From: Sweltsa coloradensis
Taxonomy: Eukaryota; Arthropoda; Insecta; Plecoptera; Chloroperlidae
Length of the DNA stretch: 64,000 nt
NCBI GenBank assembly: GCA_024449915.1
Contig: JAMZAV010000782.1
Coordinates: forward strand, 124,001-188,000
Reading direction: 5' to 3'
The notes under the pieces were generated by a model. It searched no databases. It was not told the DNA's origin and saw nothing but the letters and a program-made list of their open reading frames with translations. Made by a program: the position numbers and the translations under genes. Shown here one piece after another: positions 37,901 through 49,900 of the stretch. The number at the start of each line of letters is the position of its first letter. Positions within the stretch are counted from its first letter, which is position 1.

Positions 37901-40900
37901 AATAATGCGACGTTTACAATTAATTATATGAAATTAATCAAGTACTAAGTACTACTACTACTAAACCTACATCAGGAAGTGTCAAACTAAATAACTAGGT
38001 AGAGACAAAAATTGATATAAAATTATGATTAGAGAACATATTTTGTAAATATTAAATAAATATTATTAAATTTAACCTTGTAAGCAGCAACCAAGAGGAA
38101 TATTGATTGCTCGTACAGTACGTACAAAAATAGTATGCAGAGAACAGACAAACTGAAAGCCTTTAATAAAAATAATAAGACAGTGTTACGAACATATCAT
38201 TGAACGTAGCGAGTATATAATTAATTTTGACTGTACATATTAAATTGATCAAAGGTTACATAAATATTCTTACAAACAAATAGTACGTACAGCATTTTCC
38301 CTTAATATTTAACACAAATTATATATTCTACAGTACATATTATGTACCAATACCTATGTTACTAAACGTACATTTAAGCAAATAATATGGTGAACATGTC
38401 CAACTAGTATTACTACATACAAAGTAATATGTGTATCATGAACATTTCACAGGGCTACCACTTTGGTGCGGAGCCCTATTTATTATAACAAGAAGGGCGT
38501 ATGGTAATTAAATGCGAGTTTACACATGTACGTAGGTAATACGTACAATATTCGGGGTGAGAAGCTTTGGAAAATCAAGTTCATTCAATGTTCTCCTATT
38601 ATTAATAAATAGGCTATTAACATGAAACTGTGAAAACTCAGTAAACCATATCTATTCATAAAGCCTTAAATTACCTGACAAAAATATTTGATTAAATCAA
38701 GTGACATAAAATGTTAATGAGCTGCACGTCGCACATTAGTATACCTCATTTGCAGTGTTTGGATTCACCAACTTGCACCTAATTCAATCACATTGGTTCA
38801 ATTATTGCGATCTCTCAGGCCTATGTAGCCCACATACATCACGAATTAGTTCCAAAAGAAGGAAATAAAAGTACACGGAAATATGCTAACTCTCAAAGAC
38901 TAGCAGAGAACTGCTGCAAATGTTTTAAGCCTGTCACGCACTCACGCTTGACCCCTTCATCACAGACTGATGAACGATCTTATTTACTTAATAGTACTCG
39001 AGACAAGGTGCACACATATTTATTTACAATAAACAATTACTAATACAAATGTCGAACTTTTCGGCCTACGCGGCCTTGGTCACTGACCGTTGGAGAAGAA
39101 CTCATTGTCCATTTGTCAATGTCAAAGTTCTTCTCCAACGGTCGGTGACCAAGGCCGCATAGGCCGAAACATTCGACATTTTTGTTAATTGTAAATAAAT
39201 ATTTGTGCACCTTGTCTCAAGCACCTACCTACATCCTTTAAGGTAACTGTTGGTCTCCTCTCGCCTTTCCCCAACCACAAACACTAGCCTTGCCGATAGG
39301 CTCTATCTAAACCAACAACATAACTAAATAGTACGTATGGGAATAGTTTGATACTTGTACATTCATTCAGTGATGCAATTATTTATCAGTATTCAGCCTC
39401 AATAAATATTAAATAGTACCTACTTGCAAATAAAATCCAAATTTATAAATTAATGTTTTGTCATTTTTATCAAAATTCACTTTTAGAAAAGTGTGTTCAT
39501 TTCCGCTTCCGTAGTAGATCTAGGTCTAATTGTGCAAAGTTACGAAAAACTGCGATATCAGTTAACCGAACAAAGACAAATTTGCTTAAACCTTACGTCC
39601 TACATCCTCTTATATTAAAAAATAATGGTAGATAGATACTTTGTGGTGTGGTGAGGGTAGTATGAATGCGCAGTAAAAGGAATGTCGCCTTTGTGTATGA
39701 AAGAGAAATATCTATTAGGTACCAATACAAGCAAAAATTATCTGTGCTAGATCAGAGTTCCTACGTGTGCTAGATCCACGCTGAGATAGCATGAATAGAG
39801 TTGAAAAAGTTATCTTGGGAAAACAATTTTGAGCTATCTGCATTCTTTTGTTGGCATCACTATATCTCAACGATCTCCCAGCGTTCAGCTTCAGCCAACC
39901 ATTTCGAAACTAAGTGGGCCTATGTATACAACAAATTTTTCTTGAAATATATAATTCGCTACACTAACCAATATCATTTAATTCAATTCATTCCCGACCC
40001 GACGCAAGTTGGAATAGGGGATATATAATAAGATAAATTAAATACATTTTTATTTCGAGTCTGAGTACCGGTACCCTCTTAGTCACAACTGATCAGATTT
40101 TTAAAGCAGACCAAGCCAATGCTACAGTCACCAACACCATAAACGAGCAAATAAGGGCCAACCAGTAGATCAGCATTATAAGTAGGAAATAACAAACAAT
40201 TGGTTGGGCACACGTCACCAACGGAGGAAGTCGGAACCAACACGGCTTATTTGGAACAACTGTACGTGTATACAATTTATTACGCACTTCATTGCTTTTG
40301 ACACTCACACATACCCATCCGGATCCCCAAGTTCAGAAGAATTAGATTAATTAGATTAGAGAATTAGAAAAACTTCTGCCTGAAGCAGGAATCAAACTAG
40401 GGATCTTGTATATTGAAATCAGGGACTCTTACCGCACAATTGTCATCTACCACTCTATTAATGGTTATGTAGAAAGAATGTTAGGGATGTGCGAACGTTC
40501 AAAATTCGAACTCAAACTTTTTATAAGTTCGAGTTCGGTTTGAGTTCAAAAAAGTCCGAAGTTCGGGATGTTTTTTTTTTACTAATTTGTAGTAGAGTGT
40601 GGTCACATATTATTTGACAAGTCAAAAAATGGTTCCAGTTTACAGGTACAAATTTAAAAACAAAAAAATGGATGGTGGAGGTGCCGGTCCAGAAGTTACA
40701 TACTTTCTTGGTGGAGGTGCCGGTCCAGACTTATCACTATTTTACCTATTATGACGGTTTGATATACCTTTAAGTTGGGTTCGAGTTCGATACAGTTCAA
40801 AATTTTTGTAAAGTTCGAAGTTCGTTTTTTTTAACTGGGAAAGTTTGAGCTCGAGTTCGAAGTCAAAATAGTGGGTTCGCACTAGGGATGGGACGATGCC

Positions 40901-43900
40901 GATTCCGATTCCAACGATTCCACCGATTCTCGAAGAATCGGTAAAGAATCGTTCTACCGATTATTACGAAAAATTCAGCCGATTCCGAGAACGCGTAATT
41001 TTGAATTTGGCGCCCGGTATAAAGCTGGCAGTGCGCGTTTTCGATTCGACTATCTCGAAAAGTCGAACGTGTTGCGAGTGCGAGATAATCGAAATATCGA
41101 CTCATAATATTTGTGTTTTTCTAAAATGGCCACATCGCGTTAAAAATCGTACGTAAAACGAGTTGAACTTTAAATTTAACTAAAATAATGTCAGAGAAAA
41201 GAAAATCTAAGAGCGATGTGTGGTTGCACTTTAAAATACAACCATATAATGAATCAAAGGCCATTTGTAACTATTGCCGCACAGCAATTTCCAGAGGCGG
41301 AACGACGTGCAAGTCTTACACTACATCAAATATGCACAAGCATTTAAACACTTTCCACCAGCATGACATGTATAAAAATAGCCACGGCCAACGTAATCGG
41401 GCGTTAAACACTGAAGAGTTAGCCGACGATCCCGCAGAAATAGAATCAGCTATGGAAGAAGATATCTCTGTCCCTGGGCCAAGTTCTCGTTCTCGTGTAG
41501 CCCTAGGCCTAGATCAAGATAGGCCTAGGCCTAGGCCTAGCCCTAGCCCAAGCTCAAGCTCAGGATCTGCGTCGCGTGATATACCGGTACACTCATTTTT
41601 TAGGAGGAATTCAAATTGTTCAGTTGCCACCTCTAGTAGTGGAGGAAGTAGGCCACAATCCACATCTCCAGTACGCCTAGGCCAGGATGTAGGCCTAGGC
41701 CTAGATGGTAATGGGGATGGGCCTCAATCAACTCCACCTCCAGACCTAGGCCTAGGCCTACAAGGTCAACATATAGATGGTCATGGGCCTAGGCCTATTC
41801 CGTTGGGGAAAATTATGACAAGGAAACTACCCCCTAACCAACCTACACTAAAATCAGTATTTGAAAAAAAAAAAATGCTTTTGCCTGGGGACAAGAGGTC
41901 ACAAGAAATTACGACACTCATTGGAGAAATGATCTGTTCTGATTGCCAGCCATTCTCCATTGTAGAGAATGTGGGGTTCAAACGTCTAATAAAGTCTCTT
42001 GAACCGAGGTACACTCTCCCTTCAAGGAAAACATTGTCATTGGATGTTATCCCTGCAATGTACAAGAGAGTCGCTGAGAAAGTGAAAGCACTTCTAGCAA
42101 ACGCCGAACATATCAGCATAACTACTGACATGTGGTCATCAACAGCGAATATGGACTACTTGAGCTTAACGGTACATTACATTTCGTTTGAATTTGAGCT
42201 GTGCCACATCAGTCTAGATGTAATACCATTCACGCACGAGGTGCACAGTGCAGAAAACATTGCCCAGTTCATAACAAAAGTTCTTCAAGAATGGGAAGTG
42301 TTTGAGAAACTACACATCATTGTTCGAGATAATGGCCGAAACTTCGAATCGGCTATGGACAAAGGTAAATTGAAAAATCTTATTGTTTAAAAAAATGTTT
42401 ATCAATGCACACTTATGTCTAGGCCATAAGTTCGAACCCCTCTATTGTTTTACTTTTATTTATCCAATAAATTTGAAAATATAGATCCCAAGTCTTGTTT
42501 TGTGATAAGGCGTATGGTTAGCCCCTAGGCCTACGTATATTAAGTCTTCAAATATTTTGGCTCAATTTTTCTACATTGCCTGATAAACTATATTTTAATT
42601 ATTAATATGCTGATTGCTGAGGGTTTAGGGGCATAGGCCTACCTACTTTTAATAACTTCTTAATGGGTTCCTATGCAGGCCTAGGCCTAGGCCTAAGGCA
42701 GTATTTCTAATTTTTTTCAACCCGACAGTTTGCTTATATTTTGCTGTTTTTTCATTTACAGGTTCGTTCAACAGTATACCCTGCCTCGCCCACACGTTAC
42801 AGTTGGTCGTTAAGGATGGCTGTACGAACAAAAAGAGTTTATCTCTTTAACAGCTCTTGGCAGAAGGCTTGTTGGTCACTTCAAGCACTCAGCAAAAGCG
42901 TGCAAGTATCTAAAGAAGGCTCAGCAAGCACTAGGATTACCAGAACACATGCTTATACAGGACGAGCCTACGAGGTGGAACAGTACCTACAATATGCTTA
43001 GCAGACTGCTAGAACAGCAAAAGGCAGTTTCATGTGTTATGCCAGACCTCAAGATCGACATTCACTTTTCACCTAGCGACTGGAAATCAATTGCGTCATA
43101 TGTTAACGTATTGAAAGTTTTTTATGACGTCACCAAAGCTGCAAGTTCTGCTTCAATCACAATCTCTGAAGTCATACCCTTGATTACTGCAGTACGAGTC
43201 TCCCTTCAAGATCAAGGGGAACTTGAGAGGACACACACCAAAGCCATCATCAAGGATCTGCTTGAATCGCTTGGAAGACGCTACAATGGGTTTGAAAGCA
43301 ACATGTTGTATGCCATTGCAACTATGTTGGATCCGCGATTTAAATTGAACATATTCTCGGATCAGGATGTAGCAGAAGAAGCCAAAGTGGCATTATTGCT
43401 TGAAATTAATAATAGTATGCCTAATGATCAAGAGCCTGATGATAGCGAGGAGGAGGGACAAAATCGGGCAACGCCAACCCGTACCGAGGGTTCCTCTAAT
43501 CCACTCAAAAGTCTCTACAGCAAAATTCTTGCTACTTCAAGCAGAGGGGTAGGTTCTTACTTTTAGTTTTAAATACTAAGCGCCTTGGCTTGGTCTACAC
43601 TCAACACTAGAAAATTGTGTTTAAATTAATGTGTTTGTTTTGTATTTCTTTTCAGAATAAACCTCCAAAACGAACTGCGTCAGACGAACTCAACGAGTAC
43701 TTGGCTGAACCACTTTTGAGTGATGAAGCCGGGGATGATGAAGGAAGTACCAACAATCCTGTCATGAAGTACTGGGCTTGTTCAAAGTTCACAATTTTAA
43801 AGAAGTTTGAACGCAAGTATCTGGGAACACCACTGGCAACAGTCTTCTCTGAGAGGCTGTTCAGTACTTCAGGCATGATATGTGATAAGAAGCGGAGTCG

Positions 43901-46900
43901 TTTGGACCCAGAACGGGTTCGCCAGCTGGTGTTTTTGAACAAAAACTTGCAGTTGGTAAACTACAACTACTAATAGCTAGGCCTACCTGATACCTAACCT
44001 GTGTACAGGTTGGTTACAATTTACAAATGACATACAATTATTGTTCACGTCTACATGTAAGCCTACCGCTTAAGTATTCCGTTATTATTCACTCGTAACT
44101 TGGCTAGGCCTACCTATGTTCAAGATTTTACTTTTAGGATGGCATAGGAGTGGGACTGTTTTAATGCAGCCAATTTACATAGTCTAGGCCCTACATTACA
44201 AAAATGTATTAGGTCTAAGATATTTTCGTATTAATTAATTGTTTCCTAGTATTAATTGTTGATGGAATGAAAAGTGCTATTGTGTAGGAACCTTAATAGG
44301 CCTATTTCAATTCTTATAGCCTAATAATATTAAAGGCCCTAACTAGTTATGTAGAAAACAAAACCAACAGTGATTTTGGCCATCTGTTGCCTGAAATTGG
44401 CTGATATGTAATGATTAATGAACGAGTAGGTATGCCTGTCTTGAATAAATCACAAGTTTATGTAGGTACCACTCGGAATAAGCTTATATTTATTCTTTAA
44501 TGTTTACACATAAGCCCTATTGCCTTATCCCACCCAGTAATCCCCTAATCCTACAAGAAACTTATTTCTAAAGAATCGGTAAAGAATCGGAATCGGTATC
44601 GGAATCGTTAAGTGATGGAATCGGAATCGGTTTTGGAATCGGTGAAATTTGGGAATCTTCCCATCCCTAGTTCGCACATCCCTAAAGAATGTCAATCGGC
44701 TGGAGTATATTGATGTTAGATAGGATCCAACAGCTTCCCTTCGAAAAGTGATGGTGGCTGTTGAGTTTATTGAAGAATAGTAACATAAATATATACAAAA
44801 CACAGAAAAACACGAGACGTTTCGACACGAGGTCTTGTTCACTCTAGAGAGAAAGGAAAATGGCTACTGATACTTAAAAATGGCAATCAGTAGCTATTTT
44901 CCTTTCACCATCACTTTTCAAAGGGAAGCTGTTGGATCCTATCTAACACCAATTGCACTCTATTAAATGTACTCGGTCGAGACTTGAGCTACATATTGCA
45001 TCGGGCATGTAGACCTACTAGTAAACTTGTACTAGTAACACAATTTATTGTCATTCCTTAAAAGCTTAAAAAAAATTGTAACCGGCAACATAATTGATAA
45101 AGCCTCAAGTTCAAAGAGAAAAATATAAATTAATAACAACAATCCTTCATGGCAGTGATTATACTTTTAAATATTTAGCATACAATGCTTCCTCGTTCAA
45201 TCTCACCATACATGTTGGGAAATTAGAATTATATAAACTTAGGCCTAAATTAGATTTCTAGCAACGATTGAGCCCAATGAGATGTAAGTTACTACTAATA
45301 GGCCCAATGCTATACGGTTGCAGCAATCTGGATTATTGCTTTAACTGGATCACTACCACCAATACTCATTTGATTTTCCGCCGCTTCCTTTCCCATTTTA
45401 AGAGCTTTCTCCAAAGCCATTTGATCAATTATATCCGACTCTGCTTTCCTGAGAGCCCTATTTTCTTTTACAGCTTTAGGTGCTGGTCTATCTAGAAGAC
45501 AAAGGCGTTTCCTAGGAGAGATCTTTACGTCAGCATTGACACCCAATTCAGACTTAACACTGTTCTGCATCTGAGAGTGCAATCTTTTAGAATTCTTTAC
45601 ACCAGGTTTATCCAAATTTTCCCCTATACTAGAAACCAATTTTCCAGAATTTTGCATAACTCTAGATTTAACCGATCTCCCCGTGTCATTAACGTGCCTT
45701 TCGCCAGCCTCGTTAGTTTTTACCTTGTCTTCCCCATCAGAGTCTGTGTTGGAACCGTGTTCGGAGCCGACTTCAGATCCCTCGTCTCGATTAGTGGCAA
45801 TCTTGCGCGCCTGACGGTCCATCAGACTTGTCCTAGTGCGCGTCTTCTTCCAAGAGTAGTAGTACTTAACGAGGCTAGCTATCGTCTTGTCTGGCAACTA
45901 GAACATTTCACATCCAATCCATTCAGTACGTCATAGATTACAATCCCAAAAGGCATAGTCACGCTACAGACATGGAACGGGACTAAAAGAGTGTAATTTA
46001 TTATTTATTTTATTTTTGGATGAGCGTAGGCGAAGATTCCATTTCACTACACTGGAGAAAAAAATCCGGAATGTTTTTTTTTCTTTCTGTATTTTTGTCT
46101 GTTTGTTAGCACGATTCCGGCTAAACCGATACTCCAATTGCGATGAAATTTTATGGAGGCCTTCAAAATCTCTGAACTTAGAACTGCCACGTTTTTGAGC
46201 GCCATCGAAAAATTATTTCTCATAAAAATCGCAATTTTGTGGGTTTTTTCTTTTTTAAAACAATTTTTTTACTTATTACACCTACATGCTTGATCCTATT
46301 GTAATAAGTTTTTCACAGAACCTTAATTTTATTAATTTATATATTCGTGTGAAATTTGAGCGCAATCGAATAATTATTTCTTATAAAAATCCCAATTTTT
46401 GATTTTTTTCTTTTTTTAAAATTACGATTAATTAAAAAAAATTTAAAATTTAAGTTTATTTTTTATTAAATTTAATTTAATTTAAAAAAAATTGAACTTA
46501 GTAATAATTTTTTCACAGAACAACAGAAAATCCGCATAACACATGGCAGCTCAATGCACCAATACGCTCATCCAACAACGCGGCGGGACTTAAGCGTTTT
46601 CCTAGTTATTTATTATTTATTTAACATCTATCCTATTCAGTTATAAAAACTGATTTACAAAGGAGGACAGAAAGATATGGGTGGGGGGGGAGGGAGGAGG
46701 TAAGACAAAATATGTAGGGCCTAATATAATCTTAACACTCCGGAAAGTCTTGCGAGTAACTCAAGGCTATTGAGACGTACATGTTCCTTGTTAGCAAAAT
46801 TAAATCGCAAATATTGCAGAGACTGGGCCTTTGTTATTATGGAGAAGCAAAGTGCTATTATCACATTATCTCAAACGGGGCAAACACCGGCGTGCCGGTC

Positions 46901-49900
46901 AAAAACCGGCCGGTTGGCAACCCTATTTGACATTGTGATCTTGGTCTCAATACACAAACAATAATATGATGAATTTATTTTTTATTTATTGTTTTAACAC
47001 ATTGATGTGTTATAGGTTGCTTACATCAGTTTTCGAATTATGATTACCAATAAGTCTTTAAGGTCTTGACCGATTTAGCTTAAAAATTTGTAAAATATGA
47101 GAGAATGTTGTACTTATTGACCCTGCAAAATTTCATAACGATCGGAACATTTTAATTTAATTTTTTATAACCAACGATCGGATTTTGTTCAAAAACTATA
47201 TAGCAACCCGCATAGGTGGTATGTAGGCCTACATGTGTGCAAAATTTCAGGTCGATCAGAGAAACGGTGCGATCTGTACCGAAGCAGTAACAGAAAAACA
47301 AAAAAACAACAAAAAAACAGACATTTAAGCCATAAGAGTCAAGTGGAGAAATATTATCAATCGTAAAACAAAAGCAAACAATAAAACATGAACGGTGCAC
47401 ACGTGCGAGCAACTCGAAAGTGAAACTGGGATTATGGTTTCATTCTTAGCAAATATGACGAATGGACCAATACACAAATAAAATGTCTTGAACAAGATCA
47501 GTCCTGGACCATGGGGCGTTATTGAAATAGAGCACAACAGCAAGTATCTCTGCAGTTAGGATGTTGTCACTGAGTATAGAACGTTCTTTTCTCAATGATA
47601 TTATAGCCTTTAGTCATCTATTACAAAATCACTCTCTGAAAAATAATTTGGGTTATATACTTACTTTAAAATGTTTCGATATTATGAACATGTGAGTAAG
47701 AATATAATACGTTAGGGAAGGATTATCTGTGGATCTGCTTTACTATTGTCTTATTTGTTTATTTCAATTGTGTATCTCAACTCACAATATAATTTTATGT
47801 TTTTTTTAAATGAGAAAGGCCTACGTAAAAGAGATGCTGTATAGAGAATTATTTTTTTATCACAAGGCAAATTGCGTTGTACACAATTCGATGGTGCTGA
47901 TTAAACTGTTCTGGTTTATTTAAATAGATATTTATAACGAGCCCTTGATGACAAATGGCTGCAGAAACAGCACTGTTTTGTAGGCATGGTTCAACAATCT
48001 AGTTATTTTTGGAAGACTGTTCCGTGATTACTGATTCCAAAATATGTGATAATATTTTATGGTCTCAGCTGTGCCGTTGTAGGCAAAGGGTTTTAGCTTC
48101 TGGAATTAACTAACTAACAATATAGTTATTAGGGAATAGAAAACATTGAAGCTAATATTGCATTGGTTTTTATTGGTTTGTGATTGATGATTGATTGATT
48201 GATTGGATATTGCTTAACGTCTCATATTAATGCACTTTGGCTATTCGAGACGATGAGTGGAGATACCGTATTTACTCGATTATAGGCCGCACTCGAGTAA
48301 TGGCCGCACCTTTATTTTGACCACTCAGATTTCAAAGAGTTTGCTATAAATTCTATTGATAAATGGCTTCACATAATGGCCGCACCCCACTTTTTGAACT
48401 TAACAATTTCAAATATACCCGAGGCCTATACTCGCATAAATACAGTAGATGAGGATGAAGTATTGTTGGTAAAGGAATTTGGCATTTAGTGTTATTTTAT
48501 TTGAACAAAATTATCTATGTACCGACTACTGATACTGGAATGAAACCATTAATCAATAAACTTAATTCGTCTACGCAATGAACAGCAATAGTAAATCGTT
48601 TTCACCCTTGCTCAAAATCAGTTCTTGTTAGGGATGACATCGGATACCCGGTTCCAGAAATTACCCGGAGCCAATTTTAAGATCCGGGTATATTTCGCGG
48701 CCGTTTTTAGGCTAATTCACAAGTTTAAATTACGCGCTACGTGGTTGCGGTCTTTCCCGCGGAGCGTGCCCGCTGCCTAAAGAGTAACTGGAGTTGACGA
48801 CAGAGCGCGTTGTAAGCTATCACGTGCTTCCGTCAGTCTCGGCGAGTCGCGCCCATGCCACGAGTGAGTGCAAGAGAGAAAGATGCGGCAATAAATCTTG
48901 GACACTGCCGTCTGCGCAGTACGAGATGCGCGTAATATCCAACCAACTTACACTCACAGCTGACTGACAAAGATGGTTGGGTGTAGAAGAAGAATTCGCG
49001 ATGCAATCATCTTTCAACCGATTCATGAAATTCGTAATCACGACGCATAGGATTGTTATTCCTGGTCTTATCTTCTTTCTTTCCTAGGCTTATCTTGCGA
49101 CGAGAGCTTCAGCGCGGGATATAGTAGGCTAGTGAGAGATTTTCCCACATTCGATGCGTGTTTGTTTTCCCCTGCTTTCTGCGCGTAGGCCTAGGCCTAC
49201 CTACAACGAGTTTCATTGCATGTACAGTGTACTGCCTGTTGAACCCAAAGCGGCCGCCATCTTTGAAACTGACGTCACGGGCAGACGACCTTGAGATGGC
49301 GAATAGTCTATAACAGGGGTCAGCAACTAGATTGTGCATGGGGCAATTTTACCGGTGCTGCTTGACAGATGAGGGGCCACAGCTGGTAAGGACCCTGGAA
49401 TTTTGTTGGTGATTTTTTTCTAAATGACTTTTTTCTTATACTAGCAAAATACATACAAAAATCACATTGTTTCTGCTAAAATAGAGCAAAACCATTTTTT
49501 TAAAAATTTTAATTAAAAACAAATAAATTAAAATTGGCAGAAAATAATTATGCAGTTACCTAATTTGTTAGGCTAGGTATGTAAACTGAATTAAATTTTT
49601 TATCAACAAATTACACTATAAAATAAAATAGGAATGGAAAACTTAAGTGAAACATAGCATTTTGTAGGCCCAGTATCTAGATAGGAGATACACAAAACAC
49701 TATTTTTACGCAAGCCTACCTCTACCAATGGTAATGAGACATTGCCTAAAAGAGGGTTAAACATTCTCACCATTTGTCTAATACGATGGAAGCTCTTCCC
49801 ATGGAATTGAAACGCTTGCTCAAATAAAACCTTGTCTTCCACTGTCCACTCGTCGGGGAAGGGGGTGAAATTAGATAGATCCAATACAGCTCGTTCAAGA

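Larger units (their letters stand above)
40482..44684. mobile_element. hAT-type MITE split by a second hAT
   Basis: Outer element: termini TAGGGATGTGCGAAC (40482) and GTTCGCACATCCCTA (ends 44684), flanked by the perfect 8-bp duplication AAGAATGT (40474-40481, 44685-44692). Without the insertion it is about 408 bases, filled with GTTCGAGTTCG-type repeats, and non-coding. The autonomous hAT sits in its right terminal repeat. Confidence 0.9.

Noticed and set aside
41781..42131. minus-strand open frame over the hAT transposase
   Set aside because: Shadow of the transposase exon.
48629..49033. hAT MITE starting TTAGGGATGACATCGGATAC
   Set aside because: Left end is hAT-like but no matching right terminus or duplication could be found.
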